A stretch of DNA of 64,000 bases from Paenibacillus mendelii (GCF_024498075.1 NZ_JANHOF010000018.1:23578-87577); one strand, 5' to 3'. Shown: positions 53,647 through 62,178, counted from the stretch's first letter. The notes: generated from the sequence alone by a model not told the origin. Program-made: numbers and translations.

Positions 53647-53820
53647 ATGCGGCATGAATTGATTCATTTTTTGTCTCATGTAAAAGAAGAGAAAACGATG
53701 ATTGAGGTCATAGTAAGCTTGAATGCCGATGCTTACGATAGCCTACTGCATTATCTCGCATATACATCCATGGACACGCAAGAGCATTGGCGGGAAATAT
53801 TAAATAAGTTGCTTCATTAG
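53647..53820 (+). CDS. 57-residue orphan ORF downstream of B12 riboswitch
   Basis: ATG 53647 is preceded by GGGGAGGG with a 9-base gap, a strong ribosome site. The product is acidic/neutral and soluble: MRHELIHFLSHVKEEKTMIE, then VIVSLNADAYDSLLHYLAYTS and EHWREILNKLLH. It is predicted mostly helical, without membrane segment or cysteines. I do not recognise a family. The position right after the riboswitch terminator makes it the first gene controlled by cobalamin here. The LysR gene lies 168 bp further on without a visible terminator between. Confidence 0.65.
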   Translation: MRHELIHFLSHVKEEKTMIEVIVSLNADAYDSLLHYLAYTSMDTQEHWREILNKLLH

Positions 53821-53988
53821 TGTCTGTTGAAGAACTCCACTATGCGGCGAAGCTTACTTGCGTGAAATATAGGTCACTTGTCCAAATGATAGCTAGGGGT
53901 CAATGACGTGTCCCAACATCAGTTGATAGCTAATGAGATACATTGAAAGTAAAATACGTAAAGCAACACTTCTAAAGGACTGATAATA

Positions 53989-54930
53989 ATGACTTTGCAG
54001 CAGTTAAAATACATACTAGCTATAGTGAGTTGCGGTTCCATTAGTGAGGCAGCCAAGCAACTTTTTATTTCTCAGCCCAGCTTATCAAGCGCAGTTAAAG
54101 AAATGGAGCAGGAAATTGGTGTAGACATTTTTTTGCGTTCATCCAAGGGCATCGTGCTTTCGAATGAAGGGGCTGAATTTTTATCCTATGCCAGGCAAGT
54201 CGTAGAGCAGGCTGAACTTCTTGAGCAAAGGTACATGAATAAGAAACCGTCGAAAAAGCTATGCGCCATATCGACGCAGCATTATGCTTTTGCCGTTCAA
54301 GCGTTCGTCAGCTTGTTGAAAGACTTGAACACGAATGAGTATGAGTGTACGTTACGTGAAACCAGGACGTATGAAATTATCGAAGACGTACGAAATATGC
54401 GCAGCGAGATCGGGATCCTATATCTCAACGACTTTAACCGGAAGGTAATCGAGAAAATATTGAAAGAAAGCAAGCTTCGATTCCACCCGCTGTTCGTGGC
54501 CGAGCCGCATGTCTTTATTAGCTCTGCGCATCCGCTTGCGGCCAAGACGATAATTGAAATCGAAGATTTGGATGAGTTCCCGTGTCTTTCTTTTGAGCAA
54601 GGCGAATACAATTCGTTCTACTTCTCGGAGGAAATTCTAAGCACGAGGACATACAAGAAAAAAATATCGGTAAGCGATCGAGCGACATTGTTTAATCTCC
54701 TCATCGGTTTAAATGGGTATACGATCAGTTCGGGCGTGCTCAATGAGGACTTGAACGGCGAGCATATTAAATCAGTGCGTCTGCGTACTGAAGAGAATAT
54801 GCAGATCGGATATATCACGAATATGAAAGCCAACCTGAGTCAGCTCGCCGCCGACTATGTTCGGAAACTTAAGAGCATTATCTCGGATTTTGGTTACACC
54901 ATTCTAAGCCAAGAGGATGAACCCGTCTGA
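53989..54930 (+). CDS. LysR-family transcriptional regulator (possible metE regulator)
   Basis: 313 residues with AAAGGA before the ATG. The N-terminal helix-turn-helix is LKYILAIVSCGSISEAAKQLFISQPSLSSAVKEMEQEIGVDIFLRSSKG. A periplasmic-binding-like effector domain fills the rest (VFISSAHPLAAKTIIEIEDLDEFPCLSFEQG). It converges on metE with a shared terminator. An inverted repeat ACTATA-N6-TATAGT upstream of metE could be its target, as for MetR/CmbR/MtaR-type LysR proteins (family knowledge; link is inference). It may be under the B12 riboswitch. Confidence 0.9.
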   Translation: MTLQQLKYILAIVSCGSISEAAKQLFISQPSLSSAVKEMEQEIGVDIFLRSSKGIVLSNEGAEFLSYARQVVEQAELLEQRYMNKKPSKKLCAISTQHYAFAVQAFVSLLKDLNTNEYECTLRETRTYEIIEDVRNMRSEIGILYLNDFNRKVIEKILKESKLRFHPLFVAEPHVFISSAHPLAAKTIIEIEDLDEFPCLSFEQGEYNSFYFSEEILSTRTYKKKISVSDRATLFNLLIGLNGYTISSGVLNEDLNGEHIKSVRLRTEENMQIGYITNMKANLSQLAADYVRKLKSIISDFGYTILSQEDEPV

Positions 54931-54942
54931 GTTCATCCTCTT
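54911..54942. terminator. Bidirectional terminator between LysR gene and metE
   Basis: Perfect 12-bp arms AAGAGGATGAAC (54911-54922) / GTTCATCCTCTT (54931-54942), overlapping the end of the LysR gene. Confidence 0.75.
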
Positions 54943-54957
54943 GCGTTACAAGCATTA

Positions 54958-57231
54958 TTATTGCAATGTTGCTCTGATTTCTTTAGCAGCTTGGACCAAA
55001 TGTCTCAGACTTTCCCAAGTTTCGGTTACGCCGCGCGTCTTCAGCCCGCAATCTGGATTGACCCACAGCTTTGCGACGTCGATCTTATCCAGCATGCGTA
55101 GCAGCCCTTGCTTGAGTTCATCTACACTTGGAATGCGAGGGGAATGAATATCATAAACCCCGGGACCGACCTCCGTTTGGAATCCACACGCATTGATCGC
55201 ATCGATAATCGCCAGGTCCGACCGCGATGCTTCGAACGTAATGACGTCGGCGTCCATGGCATCGATATCGCGAATGATATCGCTGAATTGGCTATAGCAC
55301 ATATGGGTATGAATTTGCGTATCTGCCTGCACGCCGCTATGCACCAATCGGAAAGCAGGGATGGCCCAGCTCAAATACTCGGATTGCCAATCCGACTGAC
55401 GGAGCGGCAGCTTTTCTCTTAGTGCGGCTTCGTCGATCTGAATAATTTCAATATGATTCGCTTCCAGATCCAGCACTTCATCTCTGATCGCAAGCGCAAT
55501 CTGGAGGGCGCTGTCCTTCAAGCTGATATCCTCACGGGGGAAGGACCAGTTGAGAATTGTGACCGGACCGGTCAACATGCCTTTTACTGGTTTGTTGGTC
55601 AAGCTTTTGGCGTAAGCCGAATACTCGACCGTCATTGGTCTGGAACGGCTAATATCTCCCCATACGATCGGCGGTTTAACACATCTAGTTCCATAGGACT
55701 GCACCCAAGCATTTTTCGTGAAAATAAAGCCATCCAAGCTCTCACCGAAGTATTCGACCATATCGTTGCGTTCATATTCGCCATGAACCAGCACGTCCAA
55801 GCCAATCTCCTCCTGAAGCGCAATGGATTCCGCGATCTTGTCGAAATTGAACTGTTTGTACTGCTCCTCGGTAATGTCGCCTTTTTTGAAGGCGAACCGG
55901 TTCGCTCTCACATCGGCAGTCTGCGGGAATGAGCCGATGGTCGTCGTTGGCAGTGCAGGCAGCTTGAACTTGGCATTCTGAATCGCTTCACGTTCTGCGA
56001 AAGCGGGCAGTCTCGTGAAGTCAGCATCCGTCAAGGTTACCGTTCTCGCCTGTACAGTTTCGTTACCCTCAAAACGTGTGCCGTCAAAGAGCTTCTCGTT
56101 CTGAATATACAGCTCGGTCGAATTCGGATTCGCATGCGCCAAAATTGCTTTGATCTCAGCAAATTCACGAAGCTTCTCTTCCGCGAAAGCGAAATAGCGT
56201 TTGTTCTCGTCTGACAACGTCGTTTCGTGTTGTAACGAGTAAGGTACGTGCAGGAGAGAACAGGAGGAGCTGATCACCAGTTGCTTGGCCTGCCCGTTCA
56301 ACTCTTGCAAGAGCGCGAGCGTGTTTTTATATTTGTTTCTCCAAATGTTCTTGCCGTTTATGACACCGGCGAACAGCACTTTGTCGTCCGAAAATCCATG
56401 CTGCCGCACGAGTTCCAGAGACTGTTTGCCTTCGACAAAGTCGATTCCGATTCCGTCGAAAGGAAGGGTTTGAAGCTCTTGATAACAGTCGCGAACGTCC
56501 CCAAAGTACGTTTGTACTAGGACCTTGACGTTTCCTTTGGAGGATAAAATGCGGGAATAAAGTTTCGAGAAGAGCACAAGATCATCTTTGCTAAGGTCTG
56601 TTACCAATTTGGGCTCATCGAGTTGAACCCACTCGGCGCCGAGTTCGCTCAACCTTTTCAGCACGGCCGCATAAGCCTCAGCCGTTTCATGAACAAAGTC
56701 GTCAGCTTGTTTGACACCGGTATATTTGGCGAGCTTCAACAACGTAAAGGCACCGATCAACACAGGCTTTGTCGTGATATTGTGCTGTTTGGCCTCCAAA
56801 AATTCATCGAATAGTTTCGTGCCCGCCAATCGGATGGTTGTGGAATCGTCAACTTCGGGAACCATGTAGTGATAGTTCGTGTTGAACCATTTTTTCATGG
56901 CTAACGCTTTAACGTCGCCTTGCGCACCTTGATAACCTCTCGCCAACGCAAAATACGTTTCTAATGGGTTAAGTTCGAGTGCTTGGTAGCGATCCGGTAT
57001 GATATTGAACAAGCAAGCCGTATCGAGCAGACCATCATAGAAGGAAAAGTCGTTAGACGGAATAAAGTCGATGCCATTCTCTTGTTGTCTTCTCCAATGG
57101 TTGGCTCTAAGATCGGCGCCTGTCCGATGCAGCTCATCAATTGTAATTTCGTTTTTGAAATATTTTTCGGATGCGAATTTTAGCTCCCGCAGTGATCCGA
57201 CTCTTGGATAGCCGATAAGTGATGTTTTCAA
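54958..57231 (-). CDS. metE: Cobalamin-independent methionine synthase
   Basis: 757 residues from TTG 57231, chosen because AGGGAG lies nine bases upstream and the family starts M-K-T-S-L-I-G-Y-P-R-V-G; an upstream ATG at 57300 lies within the promoter. It has two homologous barrels: the N-terminal folate-binding half (GYPRVGSLRELKFASE) and the catalytic half from LPALPTTTIGSFPQT, with HGEYERNDMVEYF and TGPVTILNWSFPRED. The zinc ligands are in HTHMCYS (His and Cys near 640-642) and NPDCGLKTR (Cys near 727). It transfers a methyl group from methyl-tetrahydrofolate polyglutamate to homocysteine without B12. Confidence 0.96.
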   Translation of the reverse strand: MKTSLIGYPRVGSLRELKFASEKYFKNEITIDELHRTGADLRANHWRRQQENGIDFIPSNDFSFYDGLLDTACLFNIIPDRYQALELNPLETYFALARGYQGAQGDVKALAMKKWFNTNYHYMVPEVDDSTTIRLAGTKLFDEFLEAKQHNITTKPVLIGAFTLLKLAKYTGVKQADDFVHETAEAYAAVLKRLSELGAEWVQLDEPKLVTDLSKDDLVLFSKLYSRILSSKGNVKVLVQTYFGDVRDCYQELQTLPFDGIGIDFVEGKQSLELVRQHGFSDDKVLFAGVINGKNIWRNKYKNTLALLQELNGQAKQLVISSSCSLLHVPYSLQHETTLSDENKRYFAFAEEKLREFAEIKAILAHANPNSTELYIQNEKLFDGTRFEGNETVQARTVTLTDADFTRLPAFAEREAIQNAKFKLPALPTTTIGSFPQTADVRANRFAFKKGDITEEQYKQFNFDKIAESIALQEEIGLDVLVHGEYERNDMVEYFGESLDGFIFTKNAWVQSYGTRCVKPPIVWGDISRSRPMTVEYSAYAKSLTNKPVKGMLTGPVTILNWSFPREDISLKDSALQIALAIRDEVLDLEANHIEIIQIDEAALREKLPLRQSDWQSEYLSWAIPAFRLVHSGVQADTQIHTHMCYSQFSDIIRDIDAMDADVITFEASRSDLAIIDAINACGFQTEVGPGVYDIHSPRIPSVDELKQGLLRMLDKIDVAKLWVNPDCGLKTRGVTETWESLRHLVQAAKEIRATLQ

Positions 57232-57264
57232 TTCTAACCGCTCCCTACTCTGAATGATGAGTTT

Positions 57265-57322
57265 ATTATAGGGCTTGGAATGTGTCGACGGAAAACACAT
57301 AAATACTATAACAGGGTATAGT
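57265..57322 (-). promoter_or_regulatory. metE promoter with LysR-type operator
   Basis: TATAAT on the minus strand (57270-57265) is a good -10; the -35 is poor (TTCCGT). ACTATA-N6-TATAGT (57305-57322), centred about 56 bp upstream of the predicted start, fits an activator site such as those of MetR/MtaR-type regulators. Confidence 0.6.
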
Positions 57323-57381
57323 TTTTTTATATGGATCGTCAGGTGTCCGGTGAAAATAGAGCTTTAGACTGGCCGCTGGCA

Positions 57382-57403
57382 TTAAACGGGCAGGATAATG
57401 CAG
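57382..57403 (+). repeat. CTAACGGGC dispersed repeat, copy R1 (divergent)
   Basis: TTAAACGGGCAGGATAATGC. Weakest of six copies sharing the core (C)TAA(A)CGGG followed by a GATA/AATA-like tail. Confidence 0.4.
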
Positions 57404-57508
57404 TCTTCTATTGCTATCATGTAAGTGTTTACAAATTAACATACGTCTTCTATAATTTTTATACCATCATTTACCAGTAAAAACAAAAATAATACTTTGG
57501 AGGTTATT

Positions 57509-58714
57509 ATGAACAAAGAACCAGTCACACTAAACATTTTGCTTTACGATTGGATGGTAGATGGCTTTCAGAAATACCTAGATAAGTTCAATGAGGAATA
57601 TCCCTGGATTACGATAGAACCTGTTCGAACCGCGGGACGCGAGGATCTGAGTTTAATCGAGTGGCAGAAAAATTTACAAGAGAAGGGCCAGTCCGCGGAT
57701 TTAGCAATACCTTACGAATACTATCATTGGATTGAAAGAGGGATATTAGAGGATTTAACGCCTTATATTGAGAGCGATACAACGATTAATAACTCAAATG
57801 TTGTTGAAGGAAACCTAGATTCCTTCAAAATAGGTGAACAAACCTATGCTGTTCCCGTATTTTTAGACACCTATTGGTTTTATGTAAATAAAAATTTGTT
57901 GAAAAGCTTAAGTCTGGAGATGCCGTCGAACGATTGGACGTATGATGAACTTATTGAACTTGCAACAAAGGCCACAGATCTTTCGATACATCAATATGGT
58001 CTTGACTTTAGTCCACCCATCACGTGGTATGTAAAGTCGTTATATGCGATTGCGAATGGACATGCAGATCATGTATTTTTCATGAATAGGGATTTGACTG
58101 AAAGTGTTATTGATACACCCGAAGTCATTGCTGACCTTCAATGGCTTTACGACCTCGTCAACAAATATCAGGTGATTGTTAATGAAAATGTAGTACGCAC
58201 TTTTTCGGAACCGCTCTTTTTTCAAGGAAAAACATTATTTGTAGTCGCAGATTACCCACCAGATCCTACTTGGAGCTTCGATTGGGACGTATTGCCGATG
58301 CCGAAGGGGACAAAGAAGCAAGTTACGATGCATCAAATTACACCTATGGGAGTACTTGCAACCTCGCAATATAAGGAAGAAGCTTTCAAGTTTATTAGCT
58401 TTTTCTACGAATTAGAAACACAAAAGTTATTAGCAGATGATGCAAAAGTGACAACTATTCGTCACCCAGAGCTGGATCATTATTACAATGAAATTGACCA
58501 CTGGAAGGGAAAAAATGTGGATGCAATTAAACTTTCGAATACATTAGGCTATCAGGAGCCAATTATAATGGATTCGGTTTTTCATAAACAATATATGCCG
58601 CTTTATCACGACAGTAGCTGGAAGATATCTTCTGGAGAATTTAGTTTTAGTGAAATAACAAAAGAAATTGATAATTGGAGTAGAAATAAAGTTAAGTTTA
58701 ATCTAAATAAATAG
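57509..58714 (+). CDS. ABC solute-binding-protein-like protein lacking a signal peptide
   Basis: 401 residues from ATG 57509 with GGAGG five bases upstream. LNILLYDWMVDGFQKYLDKFNEEYPWITIEPVR, GILEDLTPYIE and KIGEQTYAVPVFLDTYWFYVNKNLL are typical of family-1 sugar-binding proteins, and the length fits a mature domain. There is neither signal peptide nor lipobox; the N-terminus is MNKEPVTLNILLY. No permease is adjacent. It is either cytoplasmic by design, for example a sensor, or has lost its export signal. AT-rich codon use differs from the flanking metE gene. Confidence 0.8.
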   Translation: MNKEPVTLNILLYDWMVDGFQKYLDKFNEEYPWITIEPVRTAGREDLSLIEWQKNLQEKGQSADLAIPYEYYHWIERGILEDLTPYIESDTTINNSNVVEGNLDSFKIGEQTYAVPVFLDTYWFYVNKNLLKSLSLEMPSNDWTYDELIELATKATDLSIHQYGLDFSPPITWYVKSLYAIANGHADHVFFMNRDLTESVIDTPEVIADLQWLYDLVNKYQVIVNENVVRTFSEPLFFQGKTLFVVADYPPDPTWSFDWDVLPMPKGTKKQVTMHQITPMGVLATSQYKEEAFKFISFFYELETQKLLADDAKVTTIRHPELDHYYNEIDHWKGKNVDAIKLSNTLGYQEPIIMDSVFHKQYMPLYHDSSWKISSGEFSFSEITKEIDNWSRNKVKFNLNK

Positions 58715-58727
58715 TAGAGGTTGTTAC

Positions 58728-58755
58728 GCTAACGGGGAACGATAGTTCAATAAAA
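58728..58755 (+). repeat. CTAACGGGC dispersed repeat, copy R2
   Basis: GCTAACGGGGAACGATAGTTCAATAAAA, directly before a terminator hairpin. Confidence 0.6.
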
Positions 58756-58759
58756 CAGC

Positions 58760-58790
58760 AAAAGGATCCGCCGTGGGCGAATCCTTTTCA
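58760..58790 (+). terminator. Terminator after binding-protein-like gene
   Basis: AAAAGGAT (58760-58767) / ATCCTTTT (58781-58788) with an inner CGCC/GGCG pairing. Confidence 0.75.
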
Positions 58791-59167
58791 TGTCTCCCTA
58801 TGAAAATTAAACTAGCTCAAAACTAGTAAAAGAGCATAAGAAAGAAGACCCAGAAAAACGCTTTTAAAAAAAAGGCTGAGCCTTATGAGTGTTTATATAG
58901 AGTTAGGCAGACCGAAAAAACAACATACTTCCTTCTACAACCAATAAAGGCTAGGCTGGTGCAATAACCAGAGTAGGATTAATCTCTCATGAGTGCTTCC
59001 CGAAAGGGAGCGACAATCTGTGATGCACCGTGGTCGTTGGAGACAGACTAACGGATGGGCTCTAAGGCACCATAGCTCATCGACCTTCTTCGCCAGCCGT
59101 ATTATCAGTATGGACGGATTCTTAACATTTTCATCATCTGTGGTGCAGCGCTTGCGCTGCATGGATG
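58791..59167. other. Non-coding region with structured GC-richer block
   Basis: No convincing gene. From about 58915 to 59165 the sequence is richer in GC than its surroundings and contains hairpins such as GCTTCCC-GAA-AGGGAGC near 59000 and GCAGCG-CTTG-CGCTGC near 59150. It may be an insertion-sequence end or a structured RNA remnant. Confidence 0.35.
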
Positions 59168-59192
59168 GCTAACGGGCAGGAAAGTTCAATAA
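59168..59192 (+). repeat. CTAACGGGC dispersed repeat, copy R3
   Basis: GCTAACGGGCAGGAAAGTTC followed by AATAA; close to copy R2. Confidence 0.6.
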
Positions 59193-59371
59193 GTTATAAA
59201 TTGAATGTTTAAAGTTATAGAGCATTTCTTTGCAATGAGGAATGCTCTTTTTGGTTAGAAAAAGGATATTCATATAACAACAATATAATATAATTCATTA
59301 AATATTTATTGTAAAACGATAAAATGCATGTTAAAGTCAAATTGACAATCACTAAGTGAGGTGCTTTTTTT

Positions 59372-59854
59372 GTGAAACGAGGAACAACATTCTTTTTAAA
59401 AATAGCTGTTATTATTATTGGAATTCCTGTGCTTGCTTTGTGTATATTTTTGGTGCCTGAGATAGCGAATTATGCAGTGGAATTATATCCAGATATGACT
59501 TATTTGAAATATCTCGTTTTAATTGGTTTGTATGTAACAGCAATACCTTTTTACTTTGCTCTGTATCAAGCTTTTAAACTTTTAAACTATATTGACAAGA
59601 ATAAAGCTTTCTCAGATTTATCTGTAAAGGCTTTAAAGACTATAAAATACTGTGCAATAACAATCAGTATCTTGTATGTGGTAGACTTGCCACTCTTTTA
59701 TCTCATTGGGGATAAAGACGACGCCCCAGGCATCATATTACTCGGATTGGTCATTATATTTGCTTCAATGGTGATTGCTGTTTTTGCTGCTGTTCTCCAA
59801 AAGCTTTTAAAAGAGGCTATTGATATAAAATCAGAAAATGATTTGACAGTCTGA
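59372..59854 (+). CDS. DUF2975 membrane protein
   Basis: 160 residues from GTG 59372 with GAGGTG nine bases upstream. Four transmembrane helices (about residues 8-30, 45-67, 88-110 and 120-145) and the segment FKLLNYIDKNKAFSDLSVKALKTIKYCAI place it in the DUF2975 family. These proteins are almost always encoded just before a small XRE regulator, as here. Function unknown. Confidence 0.88.
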   Translation: MKRGTTFFLKIAVIIIGIPVLALCIFLVPEIANYAVELYPDMTYLKYLVLIGLYVTAIPFYFALYQAFKLLNYIDKNKAFSDLSVKALKTIKYCAITISILYVVDLPLFYLIGDKDDAPGIILLGLVIIFASMVIAVFAAVLQKLLKEAIDIKSENDLTV

Positions 59855-59864
59855 GGTGAATAAC

Positions 59865-60086
59865 ATGGCGATTATAATCAATATTGACGTGATGCTAGCT
59901 AAAAGGAAAATGAGCGTTACAGAACTTTCGGAGAGGGTTGGAATAACGATGGCTAATCTTTCTATATTGAAAAATGGAAAGGCAAAAGCGATTCGATTAT
60001 CCACTTTAGAGGCGATTTGTAAGGCTTTAGAATGTCAGCCCGGAGATGTTTTAGAATACAGAAGTGACAAAGATACGCAAGGATAA
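59865..60086 (+). CDS. XRE-family (YozG-like) small helix-turn-helix regulator
   Basis: 73 residues from ATG 59865; GAGGTG overlaps an upstream in-frame GTG that has no own site. The Cro/C1-type domain fills the protein: INIDVMLAKRKMSVTELSERVGITMANLSILKNGKAKAIRLSTLEAICKALECQPGDVLEY. It lies 10 bp after the DUF2975 gene, forming the common two-gene module, probably controlling its own expression. Confidence 0.92.
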   Translation: MAIIINIDVMLAKRKMSVTELSERVGITMANLSILKNGKAKAIRLSTLEAICKALECQPGDVLEYRSDKDTQG

Positions 60087-60157
60087 TAATGCATGGTTAA
60101 TAAATATTGTGGAGGAAATTAGGACTTCATATGACAATTATAAAGGGAGGTATAACC

Positions 60158-61402
60158 ATGGACATTAACAATCGGATTATTGACAATATTGATAACCCCT
60201 ATGAGCTGGAGAGAATATTTAGAAAAGAACCCGAAGCTTTTAAAAAGTCATTCTCATACGCCTGGGAACAAAACCCTGATTCACAGGTTCTTGCCGTTTG
60301 GTTTGAAAGATTGCATTTCAAGGAGACGGTAAATACAGAGAAAGCTTCCTTGCTTCAGAAAGATTTCTTATTCATGGGCATTTTAGCAATTATGGCCGGG
60401 ATTAGCACCAGGATCATTATGGATTTTGTTGAACAACAAGCAATAGCCCCTATTAACCTTGTATTTGGTATACTTCCCTTTATTGCCACCTATTTTGTAT
60501 ACAAGAATTCCGCCAACAAAAAAGTCCTTTACACCCTTGTAGCGTTATTATTAATCTCAGGATTTTATATGAATATGCTGCCACTAGAGAATAAAGACAG
60601 TATTATCCTGGCTTATCTACACCTACCCATTTTCTTATGGGTATTAGTAGGGCTTGCATTTACAGGAAATGAATATGGCATGGGCAGGACAAGATTAGCC
60701 TATCTTAAATTTAATGGGGAATTTTGCATACTCTACGCCAGCATGGCAATTAGCGGAATGCTGCTAACAGCATTAACCATGCAGTTATTTAGATTTGTAG
60801 GCATGGATATATCTGAATTCTATTTCAAAAATGTCGTTTTATTTGGTGCTGCCGCGCTCGCTATTGTGGCTACATACCTGGTATCAAGCAACCTTAAACT
60901 TGCTAAAAATATAGCACCATATATAGCTAAAATTTTTAGTCCTCTTGTACTGGCAACATTGTTGGTCTATCTTATAACGGTGATTTGGGTCGGAAAAAAT
61001 CCATTCTTGGACCGCAATTTCCTCCTATCCTTCAACGGAATACTCCTTAGTGTATTGGTAGTCACCATATTCTCCATTACCGAGAGCGGCAAAGACGAGA
61101 AAAAGAACATTTCAGATTATATAAATTTTGGCCTAATTGTTCTTGCACTTATCATTGACTGTGTGGCTTTATCAGCCATAGTGTTCAGGCTCTCTTCTTA
61201 TGGGATTACGCCCAACAGACTTGCTGTTTTAGGCGTAAACATACTGATATGTGCCAATCTAATTTGGATTATGCTCTCCTATATCCGATTTCTACTTAAC
61301 AAAACCGGACCTTCAACCATCCAGGATGCGGTTACTAAGTATTTGCCGGTCTACGGACTTTGGGCAGCTTTCGTTACATTTATTTTCCCTTTAATCTTTT
61401 AA
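60158..61402 (+). CDS. Multi-pass membrane protein, DUF4153-like
   Basis: 414 residues from ATG 60158 with AAGGGAGG seven bases upstream. A hydrophilic, helical N-terminus of about 65 residues (NPYELERIFRKEPEAFKKSF) is followed by ten or more hydrophobic helices. FRLSSYGITPNRLAVLGVN near residue 350 is a motif of DUF4153 proteins. It lies close behind the DUF2975/XRE pair and is probably cotranscribed. Function unknown; a complete, intact ORF. Confidence 0.75.
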   Translation: MDINNRIIDNIDNPYELERIFRKEPEAFKKSFSYAWEQNPDSQVLAVWFERLHFKETVNTEKASLLQKDFLFMGILAIMAGISTRIIMDFVEQQAIAPINLVFGILPFIATYFVYKNSANKKVLYTLVALLLISGFYMNMLPLENKDSIILAYLHLPIFLWVLVGLAFTGNEYGMGRTRLAYLKFNGEFCILYASMAISGMLLTALTMQLFRFVGMDISEFYFKNVVLFGAAALAIVATYLVSSNLKLAKNIAPYIAKIFSPLVLATLLVYLITVIWVGKNPFLDRNFLLSFNGILLSVLVVTIFSITESGKDEKKNISDYINFGLIVLALIIDCVALSAIVFRLSSYGITPNRLAVLGVNILICANLIWIMLSYIRFLLNKTGPSTIQDAVTKYLPVYGLWAAFVTFIFPLIF

Positions 61403-61488
61403 TAGAAAGGCTCTGTAAATGCATATTTTTCTTTGTAAGAGGATAATAATAGACAACAAATTTTTCAATAAACGCAGAACGATAATTG

Positions 61489-61516
61489 AGGAGCTTGCCT
61501 TGGGCAGCTCCTTTTT
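61489..61516 (+). terminator. Terminator after DUF4153-like gene
   Basis: GGAGCTTGCC (61490-61499) / GGCAGCTCC (61502-61510) with one bulge, then TTTTT. Confidence 0.8.
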
Positions 61517-61538
61517 AGCTAATTGAAGTAATGGGCAG

Positions 61539-61997
61539 ATGAAGTTTTTGGTCTGTACTGGACATGGCGGATCATATTGGGAGGGAGCTTTCGTCAAGCA
61601 TATTAATTACAAGTACCCTCAGATAATCTTGATTTCTGCAAATCATAATAACCATTTTGCTTGGGAAGAAGCAGTTGAAGAGGCAGGTTTAAAAGGCTTA
61701 AACGAAATGCACGGTGGTTTATTGTCTGTTTGTACAGCTATGTGGCCTTGTCCTGAATTGGTTAAAACCAATTCAATGGGATCAGACATACCTTCAGAAA
61801 ACCGTCTTTATGCAGATTACTTAGGATGGGATAAGCTAACTCAGGATGGTTGCTGGGGAAAGTTTGAAGAAGGAATTTATTCACACGATGAACTGGCTGA
61901 AAAAGGTAAGACATTTTGGAACACATTTATTAAAAGAAGAACTGAAAATTTGAAACAAATCCTTGAAGAGGGCTACCGTCGAAAAACTCAAGGGTGA
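61539..61997 (+). CDS. Creatininase-family-like protein, probably 5'-truncated
   Basis: 152 residues with no good ribosome site. CTGHGGSYWEGAFVKHINYKYP and EMHGGLLSVCTAMWPCPELVK resemble the N-G-H-G-G-N and H-A-G-E-x-E-T blocks of creatininase-family amidohydrolases, and the C-terminus has the usual helical end. The normal N-terminus of about 90 residues with the first metal ligands is absent. The glutamate expected after H-x-G is not present. Likely a fragment or a divergent non-catalytic member. Confidence 0.5.
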   Translation: MKFLVCTGHGGSYWEGAFVKHINYKYPQIILISANHNNHFAWEEAVEEAGLKGLNEMHGGLLSVCTAMWPCPELVKTNSMGSDIPSENRLYADYLGWDKLTQDGCWGKFEEGIYSHDELAEKGKTFWNTFIKRRTENLKQILEEGYRRKTQG

Positions 61998-62001
61998 TTC
62001 A

Positions 62002-62030
62002 GCTAACGGGCACGATATTGCAGTAGCAAA
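62002..62030 (+). repeat. CTAACGGGC dispersed repeat, copy R4
   Basis: GCTAACGGGCACGATATTGC followed by AGTAGCAAA, immediately before a terminator hairpin. Confidence 0.6.
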
Positions 62031-62038
62031 CGTGAAGC

Positions 62039-62068
62039 AGGCGGCCAGATCGATTGGCCGCCTTTGTT
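62039..62068 (+). terminator. Terminator after creatininase-like gene
   Basis: AGGCGGCCA (62039-62047) / TGGCCGCCT (62055-62063), then TTG. Confidence 0.75.
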
Positions 62069-62070
62069 GA

Positions 62071-62095
62071 ACTAACGGGCAGAAGTGCACAATAA
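62071..62095 (+). repeat. CTAACGGGC dispersed repeat, copy R5
   Basis: ACTAACGGGCAGAAGTGCAC followed by AATAA. Confidence 0.55.
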
Positions 62096-62178
62096 GGATA
62101 TGTATGGTCCATTAAAAAAGTGCCGAACGAAAAATTTGACTTCAGGAGCCAATAATGCTGCTCTATTGGAAAAAGTTG

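Noticed and set aside
58935..59162. 75-codon minus-strand ORF in the structured non-coding block
   Set aside because: No ribosome site and no recognisable protein pattern; several hairpins indicate non-coding sequence.
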